The notes under the pieces are model-generated. The model saw only the letters and a list, made by a program, of their open reading frames with translations, was not told the origin of the DNA and ran no database searches. From NCBI GenBank assembly GCA_963845445.1, contig CAWJSE010000002.1, forward strand, positions 2,356,001 through 2,420,000: 64,000 nucleotides of DNA, in the 5' to 3' direction. The DNA comes from JABDBL01 sp963845445. GTDB taxonomy: Bacteria > Cyanobacteriota > Vampirovibrionia > Obscuribacterales > Obscuribacteraceae. Position 1 is the first letter of the stretch; every line of letters begins with the position of its first letter. A program made the position numbers and the translations under genes. Shown here in pieces: positions 44,801-59,800 of the stretch.

Positions 44801-47800
44801 TCCAGCAGCATTCAATGCGATAGTGCCGATACTACTGCTACCACCAACATTGCCGTTAACAGCGATGTTGCCACTTGTAGTAGCTAAGCTTAGAACATCA
44901 CCAGAACCAACAGCTATTGTTGAAGCTGTTAAATTCACAGAACCATTATTACTAATGTAGGCATTACCATTGGAGTTAACAGAAAGATTCGAGGTGACCG
45001 TATTAACAACAGCACCGGAAGCACCGATATCGCCAGCATTAGAAGTTAGATTAACAGTGCTGGCTGTTAGAGTACCAGTAGTTTCAGAAATTGCACCAGC
45101 AGCATTCAGTGTTATTGTACCAATAGTGCCAGAACCAGCAGCGACATTACCATCGACAGCTATATTGCCTGAGCTTGTAGTAACTAAGCTAAACGTATCA
45201 CCATTAGCAGCAGAACCAGAAGTTAGAGAGACCGAACCGGCATTGCTAACGTAAGCATTAGCCCCAGAGTTGATAGATAGATTTGAAGCAGCAGTGGCGA
45301 TAGCATTACCAGCACCGGATGCACCGATGGAACCTGTCCCGGATGTTAAGTTAACAGTGCTGGCAGTTAGAGTACCGGTCGTTTCAGTAATTGCACCAGC
45401 AGCATTTAAAGCGATAGTGCCGATGCTACTGCTACCACCAACATTACCATCAACAGCTATGTTACCACTTGCAGTAGCTAGACTTAATATATCGCCGGAA
45501 CCGACGGTGATAGTGGAACCAGTTAGAGTGACTGAACCAGCATTAGATATGTAAGCATTGCCAGCAGAATTTACAGAAAGATTAGTCGCAGCAGTGTTAA
45601 TAGCATTGCCAGAAGCACCGATAGAACCTGTTCCAGAAGTTAGGTTAACGTTAGTAGCAGTCAAAGTACCGGTAGTTTCAGTAATAGCGCCAGCAGCGTT
45701 AAGAGCTATAGTACCGATGCTACTGCTACCACCGACATTGCCGTCGACAGCTATATTGCCGGAAGTAGTAGCAAGACTTAGAACATCACCGGTCCCGACA
45801 GAGATGGTCGAGCCAGTTAGAGTAACGCTGCCATTGTTAGATATGTAGGCATTACCATTGGAGTTAACAGAAAGATTCGAGGTGGCAGTATTAACAACAA
45901 CACCAGATGCTCCGATATCGCCTGCATTAGAAGTCAGATTAACAGTGCTGGCTGTTAAAGTTCCGGTAGTTTCAGTGATAGCGCCCGCTGCGTTTAGTGA
46001 AATAGTACCTATCGTGCCGGAACCGGCAGCGACGTTACCGTCGACAACTATATTGCCTGAGCTTGTAGTGACCAAACTAAATGTGTCGCTACTTGCAACG
46101 GAGCCAGAAGTTAGATTGACAGAGCCAGCGTTAGATACGTAAGCATTAGCACCAGAGTTGATAGATAGATTTGAAGCAGCAGTGGCGATAGCATTACCAG
46201 CACCGGATGCACCAATTGAACCCGTGCCGGAAGTTAAATTGACAGCGCTAGCTGTTAACGTGCCTGTGGTTTCAGTAATAGCACCAGCAGCATTTAGAAT
46301 TATTGTGTCAATGCTGCTACCAGACCCAACATTACCGCCCACAGCGATGTTGCCACTAGAAGTAGCTAAGCTTAGAATATCGCCGGAACCGACAGTTATT
46401 GTTGAACCTGTTAGGGTGACGGATCCGTTGTTAGATATGTAAGCATTAGCATTAGAATTAACAGAAAGGTTGGTTGCAGCAGTATTGATAGCATTACCAG
46501 CAGCACCGATACTGCCAGAGTTGGAAGTCAGATCAACGTTAGTAGCGGTTAGTGTACCGCTAGTTTCAGTAATAGCGCCGGCGGCATTTAAGTTAATCGT
46601 ACCGATACTGCTGCCAGAACCAACGTTGCCATTGATCGCAATATTGCCGGAACTTGTAGCTAAGCTCAATACATCACCAGAGCCAACGGTTATTGTTGAG
46701 CCTGTTAAGGTTACGCTGCCCGCGTTACTAATATACGCATTGCCATTGGCATTAACTGACAGGTTGGAAACTGCAGTGTTAATCGCATTACCAGAGGCAC
46801 CGATATCGCCAACGTTAGAAGTTAGATTAACACTGCTCGCTGTTAAAGTACCAGTAGTTTCGGAGATAGCGCCCGCAGCGTTTAGTGTTATTGTACCGAT
46901 TGTGCCAGAACCAGCAGCGACATTACCATCGACAGCAATATTGCCTGAGCTTGTAGTCACCAAACTAAATGTGTCGCCACTCGCAGCGGAGCCAGAGGTA
47001 AGATTGACAGAACCAGCGTTAGATACGTAAGCATTAGCACCAGAATTGATAGATAGATTAGAAGCAGTAGTGGCGATAGCATTACCAGCACCGGATGCAC
47101 CGATGGAACCTGTCCCAGAAGTTAGGTTAACATTAGTAGCAGTCAAAGTACCCGTAGTTTCAGTAATAGCGCCAGCAGCGTTAAGAGCTATAGTACCGAT
47201 GCTACTGCTACCACCAACATTACCATTGAGGGCAATATTACCGCTAGAAGTAGCTAAGCTTAGAATATCGCCAGAGCCAACGGTGATAGTGGAACCAGTA
47301 AGTGTCACTGAGCCAGCATTGCTAATGTAAGCACTAGCGTTGGAGTTAACAGTGAGGTTGGTAGCCGCAGTGTCAATAGCATTACCAGAAGCACCGATAC
47401 CGCCAGAGTTGGAAGTCAGATCAACGTTAGTAGCAGTTAAAGTACCAGTAGTTTCAGTAATAGCTCCGGCAGCATTTAAAGCGATAGTACCGATACTACT
47501 GCTACCACCAATATTACCATTAACTGCGATATTACCTGACGTTGTAGCTAAGCTTAAAATATCACCAGAGCCAACGGTGATATTTGAGCCAGTTAAAGTG
47601 ACAGAGCCAGCATTGCTAATGTAGGCATTACCCGCAGAAGTAACAGAGAGACCAGAAGCAACTGTGCTAATTGCAGCACCAGATGCACCAATGCTACCTG
47701 TACCAGCAGTCAAATTGACGGTGCTAGCTGTTAGTGCACCAGTAGTTTCAGTAATAGCTCCGGCAGCATTAAGTGAAATAGTACCTATTGTGCCAGAAAT

Positions 47801-50800
47801 CGCAGCAACATTACCAGCAACAGCGATGTTACCACTGTTAGTTGTAACTAGATTAAACGTATCACCCGAGGCAGCCGAGCTAGAAGTCAGAGAGACAGAA
47901 CCAGCATTAGATACGTAAGCATCAGCGCCAGAATTGATAGATAGATTAGAAGCAGCAGTAGTGATGGCATTACCAGCACCAGAGGCACCAATAGAACCTG
48001 TTCCAGAAGTTAGGTTAACAGTGCTGGCAGTTAGAGTACCAGATGTTTCGGCAATAGCACCAGCAGCATTAAGAGCTATAGTGCCGATACTGCTACCAGA
48101 ACCAACATTACCGTTGAGAGCGATATTACCACTAGAAGTAGTTAGACTTAATACATCGCCGGAACCCACTGTTATTGTTGAACCTGTTAGGGTGACGGAT
48201 CCGTTGTTAGATATGTAAGCATTAGCATTAGAATTAACAGAAAGATTAGTAGCTGCAGTATTTATAGCATTACCAGAAGCACCAATACCACCGCTGTTAG
48301 AAGTTAAATCAACAGTTGTAGCAGTCAGCGTGCCTGTGGTTTCAGTAATAGCGCCCGCAGCGTTAAGAGCTATAGTACCAATACTACTGCTACCACCAAC
48401 ATTACCATCAACAGCGATGTTACCACTTGTAGTAGCTAAGCTTAGAATATCACCAGAACCAACAGCTATTGTCGAAGCTGTCAAATTCACAGAACCATTA
48501 TTACTAATGTACGCATTACCATTAGAGTTGACAGAAAGATTAGAGGTGGCAGTATTAACAGCAGCACCAGAAGCACCGATATCGCCAGCATTAGAAGTTA
48601 GATTAACAGTGCCTGCCGTTAGAGTGCCCGTAGTTTCAGAAATTGCACCAGCGGCGTTAAGTGTTATTGTACCAATAGTGCCAGAACCAGCAGCGACATT
48701 ACCATCGACAGCTATATTGCCTGAGCTTGTAGTAACTAAGCTAAACGTATCACCATTAGCAGCAGAACCAGAAGTTAGAGAGACCGAACCGGCGTTGCTG
48801 ACGTAGGCATTAGCACCAGAGTTAATAGACAAATTAGAAGCAGCTGTGTTAATTGCATTGCCAGCACCAGAAGCACCAATCGAACCTGTTCCAGAAGTTA
48901 GGTTAATATTCGTAGCAGCCAAGGTTCCTGTAGTTTCAGTAATAGCGCCAGCAGCATTTAAAGCGATAGTACCGATACTACCACCAGAACCAACATTGCC
49001 ATCGATGGCGATATTACCACTAGAAGTGGCTAGGCTTAGAATATCGCCGGAACCCACTGTTATTGTTGAACCAGTTAAAGTAACAGAGCCAGCATTACTA
49101 ATGTAAGCATTAGCATTAGAATTAACAGAAAGGTTGGTAGCGGCAGTGTTAATAGCATTACCAGAAGCACCGATGCTGCCGGAGTTGGAAGTCAGGTCAA
49201 CGTTAGTAGCGGTTAGTATGCCGCTAGTTTCAGTAATGGCACCAGCAGCATTCAATGCGATAGTGCCGATACTGCTGCTACCACCAACATTGCCGTTAAC
49301 AGCGATATTGCCACTTGTAGTAGCTAAGCTTAGAACATCGCCAGAACCAACAGCTATTGTTGAAGCTGTTAAATTCACAGAACCGTTATTACTAATGTAC
49401 GCATTACCATTGGAGTTAACAGAAAGATTCGAGGTGACCGTATTAACAGCAGCACCAGAAGCACCGACATCGCCAGCGTTAGAAGTCAGATTAACATTAC
49501 TAGCTGTCAAAGCACCAGTAGTTTCAGAAATTGCACCAGCGGCATTAAGTGTTATTGTACCAATAGAGCCAGAACCAGCAGCGACATTACCGTCGACAGC
49601 TATATTGCCTGAGCTTGTTGTAACTAAGCTAAATGTATCACCATTAGCAGCAGAGCCTGAAGTTAGAGAGACAGAGCCAGCATTAGACACGTAAGCATTA
49701 GCACCAGAATTAACAGATAAATTAGAAGCAGCAGTGTTGATGGCATTCCCTGCACCGGATGCACCAATAGAACCTGTTCCAGAAGTTAGGTTAACATTAG
49801 TAGCAGTCAAGGTCCCTGTAGTTTCAGTAATAGCGCCAGCAGCATTTAAAGCAATAGTGCCGATGCTACTGCTACCACCAACATTCCCGGCAACTGCGAT
49901 ATTACCACTAGAAGTAGCTAGACTTAGAATATCGCCGGAACCCACTGTTATTGTTGATCCTGTTAGGGTAACGGATCCGTTGTTAGATATGTAAGCATCA
50001 GCATTAGAATTAACAGAAAGGTTGGTAGCGGCAGTGTTAATAGCATTACCGGAAGCACCGATACTGCCGGAGTTGGAAGTCAGGTCAACGTTAGTAGCGG
50101 TTAGTGTGCCGCTAGTTTCAGTAATGGCACCAGCAGCATTCAATGCGATAGTGCCGATACTACTGCTACCACCAACATTGCCGTTAACAGCGATGTTGCC
50201 ACTTGTAGTAGCTAAGCTTAGAACATCGCCAGAACCAACAGCTATTGTTGAAGCTGTTAAATTCACAGAACCATTATTACTAATGTACGCATTACCATTG
50301 GAGTTAACCGAAAGATTTGAAGTAGCTGTGCTAATTGCAGCACCAGATGCACCGATATCGCCAGCATTAGAAGTCAAATTAACAGTGCTGGCCGTTAGAG
50401 TGCCCGTAGTTTCAGAAATTGCACCAGCGGCATTAAGTGTGATTGTACCTATCGTTCCAGATCCAGCAGCAACATTACCTGCAACAGCGATGTTGCCGCT
50501 ACTTGTGGTAACTAAGCTAAACGTATCACCATTAGCAGCCGAACCTGAAGTTAGTGAGACCGAACCGGCGTTGCTGACGTAGGCATTAGCACCAGAGTTA
50601 ATAGACAAATTAGAAGCAGCTGTGTTAATTGCATTGCCAGCACCAGTGGCACCTACAGAACCAGTACCAGATGTTAAGTTAACAGTGCTGGCAGTCAAAG
50701 TACCGCTAGTTTCGGAAATTCCACCAGCAGCATTAAGGATAATTGAACCAATGCTGCTACCAGAACCAACATTACCATTTAGAGCGATATTACCACTATA

Positions 50801-53800
50801 GGTAGCGAGGCTAAGAATATCACCGGAGCCAACGGCTATTGTTGAGCCTGTTAAAGTAACAGAACCAGCATTGCTGATGTAAGCATTACCAGAAGAATTA
50901 ACAGAAAGACTAGAAGCAGCGGTATCGATGGCATTGCCAGAAGCACCAACATCACCACCATTAGAAGTTAGATTAACAGTTGTAGCAGTCAAAGTACCCG
51001 TAGTTTCAGTAATAGCGCCAGCAGCGTTAAGAGCTATAGTACCGATGCTACTGCTACCACCAACATTACCATCAACAGCTATATTGCCGCTGGAAGTAGC
51101 GAGGCTTAGTACATCGCCAGAACCAACAACTATTGTTGAAGCCGTTAAATTCACAGAATCATTATTACTGATGTAGGCATTACCGTTGGAGTTAACAGAA
51201 AGATTCGAAGTAGCTGTGCTAATTGCAGCACCAGATGCACCGATATCGCCAGCATTAGAAGTCAAATTAACAGTACTGGCCGTTAGAGTGCCCGTAGTTT
51301 CAGAAATTGCACTAGCAGCATTCAGTGTTATTGTACCTATCGTTCCAGATCCAGCAGCAACATTACCTGCAACAGCGATGTTGCCGCTACTTGTGGTAAC
51401 TAAGCTAAACGTATCACCATTAGCAGCAGAGCCAGAAGTTAGAGAGACAGAGCCAGCATTAAATACGTAAGCATTAGCACCAGAATTGATAGATAGATTT
51501 GAAGCAGCAGTGTTGATAACATTCCCTGCACCGGATGCACCGATGGAACCTGTTCCGGAAGTTAAGTTAACAGTGCTGGCAGTTAGAGTACCCGATGTTT
51601 CGGTAATAGCACCAGTAGCATTAAGGATAATGGAACCAATGCTACTACCAGAACCAACATTACCGCCCACAGCGATGTTACCACTAGAAGTAGCTAAGCT
51701 TAGAATATCGCCGGAACCAACAGTAATTGTTGAACCAGTAAGTGTTACAGAACCATCATTATTGATATATGCATTAGCATTGGAGTTAACTGACAAGTTA
51801 GTAGATACAGTGTTAACAGCAGCACCATTGACACCTATAGATCCACTATTGGATGTCAGGTCAACATTGGTAGCAGTCAATGTACCAGATGTTTCAGTGA
51901 TAGCGCCAGCAGCGTTGAGATTGATTGTACCAATGCTACCGCCAGAACCAACATTACCATTGATGGCGATATTACCGGCAGTTGTAGCTAAGCTTAGAGT
52001 ATCGCCAGAACCAACAGTAATGGTTGAGCCTGTAAGTGTGACACTGCCATTATTGCTGATGTAAGCGTTACCACTGGAATCAACAGAGAGATTGGCAGTG
52101 TTGGTATTGATAGCAGTACCCGAAGCCCCAATATCACCAGCATTGGCAGTCAAATTAACCGTAGTAGCAGTCAGAGAGCCAGACGTTTCAGAAATGCCGC
52201 CAGCAGCATTGAGGGAAATAGTGCCTGCTGTTCCAGAGCTAGCCGCAACATTACCATTGATTGTTATATTACCACTGGTGGTAACGAGGCTTAAGGTGTC
52301 ACCAGATCCAACAGTAATAGTGGAGCCGCTAAGAGTAACACTGCCATTGTTGCTGATATAAGCGTTGGCAGCAGAATTGACAGACAGGTTAGAAGTAGCG
52401 GTATTAATAGCATTACCGGCGCCAGTTGCACCGATAGAACCTGTACCAGAAGTGAGATCAATGTTATTAGCTGCTAACGTACCGCTGGATTCAATAATTG
52501 AACCGGACGCATTCAGGGCGATGGTGCCAATGCTGTTACCAGAACCAACATTAGCGCCAACAGTGATGTTGCCAGAAGAGGTAGCTAAGCTTAAAGTATC
52601 ACCAGAACCGACAGATATTGTTGAACCAGTAAGTGAGACACTACCATTATTGGATATGTAAGCATTACCGTAAGAGTTAACTGACAAGTTAGAAGTGGCA
52701 GTATTGATAGCATTACCATTAGCACCAATATCACCGCTGTTAGAAGTAAGATTAACGTTTGTAGCAGTCAAAGTACCAGTAGTTTCAGTAATAGCGCCAG
52801 CAGCATTTAAAGCGATAGTGCCGATACTACTGCTACCGCCAACATTGCCATCAACAGCGATGTTGCCACTTGTAGTAGCTAAGCTTAGAACATCGCCGGA
52901 GCCAACAGTTATTGTCGAACCTGTTAAATTCACAGAACCATTATTACTAATGTAGGCATTACCGGCAGAAGTAACAGAGAGAGCAGAAGCAACTGTATTA
53001 ATTGCAGCACCGGATGCACCAATGCTACCTGTACCAGAAGTCAAATTGACGGTGTTAGCAGTTAGTGCACCAGTCGCTTCAGAGATAGCACCAGCGGCGT
53101 TAAGTGTTATTGTACCTATCGTTCCAGACCCAGCAGCAACATTACCATCGACAGCAATATTACCTGAGCTTGTTGTAACTAAGCTAAACGTATCACCATT
53201 AGCAGCAGAACCTGAGGTAAGATTTACAGAACCAGCATTAGATACATACGCATTAGCACCAGAATTGATAGATAGATTAGAAGCTGCAGTAGTGATAGCA
53301 TTACCAGCACCGGTGGCACCAATGGAACTTGAGCCAGAAGCTAAATTGACATTAGTCGCAGTGAGCGTACCGGTGGTTTCAGTAATAGCACCAGCAGCGT
53401 TTAAAGCGATAGTACCGATGCTACTGCTACCACCAACATTACCATCAACTGCTATATTACCGGAAGTAGTCGCAAGACTTAGAACATCACCGGAACCGAC
53501 AGAGATGGTCGAGCCAGTTAGAGTAACGCTGCCATTGTTAGATATGTAGGCATTACCATTGGAGTTAACAGAAAGATTAGTTGCAGCAGTGTTAATAGCA
53601 TTGCCAGACCCAGCAGCACCGATACTACCAGCATTAGAAGTTAGATCAACATTGGTAGCAGTCAAAGTGCCGGTAGTTTCAGTAATAGTTCCGGCAGCAT
53701 TAAGAGCAATAGTACCGATGCTACTGCTACCACCAACATTACCATCAACTGCTATATTACCGGAAGTAGTCGCAAGACTTAGAACATCACCGGAACCGAC

Positions 53801-56800
53801 AGAGATGGTCGAGCCAGTTAGAGTAACGCTGCCATTGTTAGATATGTAGGCATTACCATTAGAGTTGACAGATAAATTAGTTGCAGCAGTATTAATAGCA
53901 TTTCCAGTACCAGTTGCTCCAACACTACCAGAGTTAGATGTTAGGTCAACAGTAGTAGCAGTCAGAGCGCCGCTAATTTCAGAGATAGCGCCAGCAGCAT
54001 TAAGTGAAATAGTACCTATTGTGCCAGAAATCGCAGCAACATTACCAGCAACAGCGATGTTACCACTGTTAGTTGTAACTAGATTAAACGTATCACCCGA
54101 GGCAGCCGAGCTAGAAGTCAGAGAGACAGAACCAGCATTAGATACGTAAGCATCAGCGCCAGAATTGATAGATAGATTAGAAGCAGCAGTAGTGATGGCA
54201 TTACCAGCACCAGAGGCACCAATTGAACCCGTGCCAGAAGTTAGGCTAACAGTGCTGGCAGTTAGAGTACCAGATGTTTCAGTAATAGCACCGGCAGCAT
54301 TTAGAATTATTGTACCAATGCTGCTGCCAGAACCAACATTACCGCCAACGGCGATATTACCACTAGAAGTAGCTAGACTTAAAATATCACCAGAACCGAC
54401 AGTTATTGTTGAACCTGTTAGGGTAACGGATCCGTTGTTAGATATGTAAGCATTAGCATTAGAATTAACAGAAAGATTAGTAGCTGCAGTATTTATAGCA
54501 TTACCAGAAGCACCGATACCACCGCTGTTAGAAGTTAAATCAACAGTAGTAGCAGTCAGTGTACCGGTAGTTTCAGTAATAGCTCCAGCAGCATTTAAAG
54601 CGATAGTGCCGATACTGCTGCTGCCACCAACGTCACCATCAACAGCGATGTTACCACTTGTAGTAGCTAAGCTTAGAATATCACCAGAACCAACAGCTAT
54701 TGTTGAAGCTGTTAAATTCACAGAACCATTATTACTAATGTAGGCATTACCATTAGAGTTGACAGAAAGATTCGAGGTGGCAGTATTAACAGCAGCACCA
54801 GAAGCACCGATATCGCCAGCATTAGAAGTCAGATTAACATTAGTAGCTGTCAAAGTACCAGATGTTTCAGTAATAGCACCGGCAGCATTTAGAATTATTG
54901 TACCAATGCTGCTGCCAGAACCAACATTACCGCCAACGGCGATATTACCACTAGAAGTAGCTAGACTTAAAATATCACCAGAACCGACAGTTATTGTTGA
55001 ACCTGTTAGGGTAACGGATCCGTTGTTAGATATGTAAGCATTAGCATTAGAATTAACAGAAAGATTAGTAGCTGCAGTATTTATAGCATTACCAGAAGCA
55101 CCGATACCACCGCTGTTAGAAGTTAAATCAACAGTAGTAGCAGTCAGTGTACCGGTAGTTTCAGTAATAGCTCCAGCAGCATTTAAAGCGATAGTGCCGA
55201 TACTGCTGCTGCCACCAACGTCACCATCAACAGCGATGTTACCACTTGTAGTAGCTAAGCTTAGAATATCACCAGAACCAACAGCTATTGTTGAAGCTGT
55301 TAAATTCACAGAACCATTATTACTAATGTAGGCATTACCATTAGAGTTGACAGAGAGATTCGAGGTGGCAGTATTAACAGCAGCACCAGAAGCACCGATA
55401 TCGCCAGCATTAGAAGTCAGATTAACATTAGTAGCTGTCAAAGCACCAGTAGTTTCAGAAATTGCACCGGCGGCATTGAGTGTTATTGTACCAATTGTGC
55501 CAGAACCAGCAGCAACATTACCGTCAACAGCTATATTGCCTGAGCTTGTTGTAACTAAGCTAAACGTATCACCATTAGCAGCCGAACCTGAGGTAAGATT
55601 GACAGAACCAGCGTTAGATACATAAGCATTAGCCCCAGAATTGATAGATAGATTAGAAGCTGCAGTAGTGATAGCATTACCAGCACCGGTGGCACCAATA
55701 GAACCTGTTCCGGAAGTTAAATTGACATTAGTCGCAGTAAGCGTACCGGTAGTTTCAGTAATAGCGCCAGCAGCATTAAGAGCTATAGTACCGATGCTAC
55801 TGCTACCACCAACATTACCATCAACTGCTATATTACCACTACTAGTAGCAAGACTTAAAACATCACCGGAACCCACTGTTATTGTTGAACCTGTTAGGGT
55901 AACGGATCCGTTGTTAGATATGTAAGCATTAGCATTAGAATTAACAGAAAGGTTGGTAGCGGCAGTGTTAATAGCATTACCAGAAGCACCGATGCTGCCG
56001 GAGTTGGAAGTCAGATCAACGTTAGTAGCGGTTAGTGTGCCGCTAGTTTCAGTAATAGCGCCAGCAGCGTTAAGAGCTATAGTACCGATGCTACCGCTAC
56101 CACCAACATTACCATCAACAGCGATGTTGCCACTTGTAGTAGCTAAGCTCAGAACATCGCCAGAACCAACAGCTATTGTCGAAGCTGTTAAATTCACAGA
56201 ACCATTATTACTAATGTAGGCATTGCCATTGGAGTTAACAGAAAGATTAGAGGTGGCGGTATTAACAACAGCACCAGAAGCACCGATATCGCCAGCGTTA
56301 GAAGTCAGATTAACAGTGCTGGCTGTTAGAGTACCAGTAGTTTCAGAAATTGCACCGGCAGCATTCAGTGTTATTGTACCTATCGTTCCAGAACCAGCAG
56401 CGACATTACCGTCGACAGCTATATTGCCTGAGCTTGTTGTAACTAAGCTAAACGTATCACCATTAGCAGCCGAACCTGAGGTAAGATTGATAGAACCAGC
56501 ATCAGATACGTAAGCATTAGCACCTGAATTAACAGATAGATGAGAAGCAACAGTGTAGATAGCATTCCCTGCACCGGATGCACCAATTGAACCCGTGCCG
56601 GATGTTAAGTTAACAGTGCTCGCTGTTAACGTGCCTGTGGTTTCAGTAATAGCACCTGCAGCATTAAGGATAATGGAACCGATGCTGTTGCCAGAACCAA
56701 CATTCCCGCCCACAGCGATATTACCACTAGAAGTAGCTAGGCTTAGAATATCGCCGGAACCGACTGTTATTGTTGAACCTGTTAGGGTAACGGATCCGTT

Positions 56801-59800
56801 GTTAGATATGTAAGCATTAGCATTAGAATTAACAGAAAGGTTGGTAGTGGCAGTGTTAATAGCATTACCGGAAGCACCGATGCTGCCGGAGTTGGAAGTC
56901 AGATCAACAGTAGTAGCAGTTAGTGTGCCAGTAGTTTCAGTAATGGCACCAGCAGCATTCAATGCGATAGTGCCGATACTACTGCTCCCACCAACATTGC
57001 CGTTAACAGCGATGTTGCCACTTGTAGTAGCTAAGCTTAGAACATCGCCAGAACCAACAACTATTGTTGAAGCTGTTAAATTCACAGAACCATTATTACT
57101 AATGTACGCATTACCATTGGAGTTAACAGAAAGATTTGAAGTAGCTGTGCTAATTGCAGCACCAGATGCACCAATGTCACCAGAGTTGGAAGTTAAATTA
57201 ACAGTAGTGCCAGTCAAAGCACCAGTAGTTTCAGAAATTGCACCAGCAGCATTCAGTGTTATTGTACCAATTGTGCCAGAACCAGCAGCGACATTACCGT
57301 CGACAGCTATATTGCCTGAGCTTGTTGCAACTAAGCTAAACGTATCACCATTAGCAGCCGAACCTGAGGTAAGATTGACAGAACCAGCGTTAGATACGTA
57401 AGCATTAGCACCAGAGTTAATAGACAGATTAGAAGCTGCAGTAGTGATGGCATTACCAGCACCGGATGCACCGATGGAACCTGTTCCGGAAGTCAAATTA
57501 ACAGTGCTGGCTGTTAAAGTACCAGATGTTTCGGTAATAGCACCAGCAGCATTTAGAATTATTGTGCCGATACTACTGCCAGAACCAACATTACCATTAA
57601 GAGCGATATTGCCGCTAGAAGTAGCTAAGCTTAGAACGTCACCGGAGCCCACGGTGATAGTGGAACCAGTAAGTGTCACAGAGCCAGCATTGCTAATGTA
57701 AGCATTAGCATTAGAATTAACAGAGAGGTTAGAAGCAGCGGTATCGATGGCATTGCCAGAAGCACCAATACCACCGCTGTTAGAAGTTAAATCAACAGTT
57801 GTAGCAGTCAGCGTGCCGGTGGTTTCAGTAATAGCGCCCGCGGCATTAAGGGCTATAGTACCGATGCTACTACCAGAACCAACGTTGCCATTGATCGCTA
57901 TGTTGCCACTGCTAGTAGCTAAGTTCAATACATCACCAGAGCCAACGGTTATTGTTGAGCCTGTCAAGGTTACGCTGCCCGCATTACTAATATACGCATT
58001 GCCATTGGCATTAACTGACAGGTTGGAAGCTGCAGTGTTAATAGCATTACCAGAGGCACCGATATCGCCCACGTTAGAAGTTAGATTAATAGTGCTAGCT
58101 GTTAAAGTACCAGTCGTCTCAGAAATTGCACCAGCGGCGTTAAGTGTTATTGTACCTATCGTTCCAGAACCAGCAGCGACATTACCGTCGACAGCTATAT
58201 TGCCTGAGCTTGTTGTAACTAAGCTAAACGTATCACCATTAGCAGCCGAACCTGCGGTAAGATTGACAGAACCAGCATTAGATACGTAAGCATTAGCACC
58301 AGAATTAACAGATAGATTAGAAGCAGCAGTGTTGATAGCATTACCAGCACCAGAGGCACCAATGGAACCTGTTCCAGAAGTTAGGTTAACATTAGTAGCA
58401 GTCAAGGTCCCTGTAGTTTCAGTAATAGCGCCAGCAGCATTTAAAGCAATAGTGTCGATGCTGCTACCAGAACCAACATTGCCATTGAGGGCGATATTAC
58501 CGCTAGAAGTAGCTAGGCTCAATACATCGCCGGAACCCACTGTTATTGTCGAACCTGTTAGGGTAACGGATCCGTTGTTAGATATGTAAGCACTAGCATT
58601 AGAATTAACAGAAAGATTAGTCGCGGCGGTATTGACCGCATTGCCAGAAGCACCAATACCACCGCTGTTAGAAGTTAAATCAACATTAGTAGCAGTCAGC
58701 GTGCCTGTGGTTTCAGTAATAGCGCCCGCAGCATTTAAAGCGATGGTACCAATACTACTGCTACCACCAACATTGCCGTCAACAGCTATATTGCCGGAAG
58801 TAGTCGCAAGACTTAGAACATCACCAGTCCCCACAGAGATGGTCGAGCCCGTTAAAGCTACACTGCCGTTATTGGATATGTACCCGTTGCCATTAGAATT
58901 GACGGAGAGATTAGAAGTAGCGGTGCTAATTGCAGCACCAGAGGCACCTATACTACCGGAGTTGGATGTCAGATTGACGGTGCTAGCAATTAGTGCACCA
59001 GTCGTTTCAGAGATAGCACCAGCAGCATTAAGTGTTATTGTACCAATAGTTCCAGATCCAGCAGCAACGTTACCATCAACAGCTATATTACCTGAGCTTG
59101 TTGTAATTAAGCTAAACGTATCACCATTAGCAGCAGAGCCAGAGGTAAGATTGACAGAACCAGCATTAGATACGTAAGCATTAGCACCAGAATTGATAGA
59201 TAGATTAGAAGCAGCAGTGTTGATAGCATTCCCTGCACCGGTGGCACCAATTGAACCTGTGCCAGATGTTAGATTAACATTGGTTGCAGTCAAAGTACCA
59301 GTAGTCTCAGTAATAGCCCCCGCAGCGTTAAGGATGATGCTACCGATACTGCTACCAGAACCAACATTGCCACCCACAACGATGTTACCACTAGCAGTAG
59401 CTAAGCTTAAAATATCTCCGGAGCCTACAGTGATATTCGAACCAGTTAGTGTTACAGAACCACTATTATTGATATATGCATTAGCATTGGAGTTAACTGA
59501 CAAGTTAGTAGCTAAAGTGTTAACAGCAGCACCATTGACACCTATAGATCCACTATTGGATGTCAGGTCAACATTGGTAGCAGTCAATGTACCAGATGTT
59601 TCAGTGATAGCACCAGCAGCATTGAGATTGATTGTACCAATGCTACCGCCAGAACCAACATTACCGTTGATGGCGATATTACCGGCAGTTGTAGCTAAGC
59701 TTAGAGTATCGCCAGAACCAACAGTAATGGTTGAGCCTGTAAGTGTGACACTGCCATTATTGCTGATGTAAGCGTTACCACTGGAATCAACAGAGAGATT

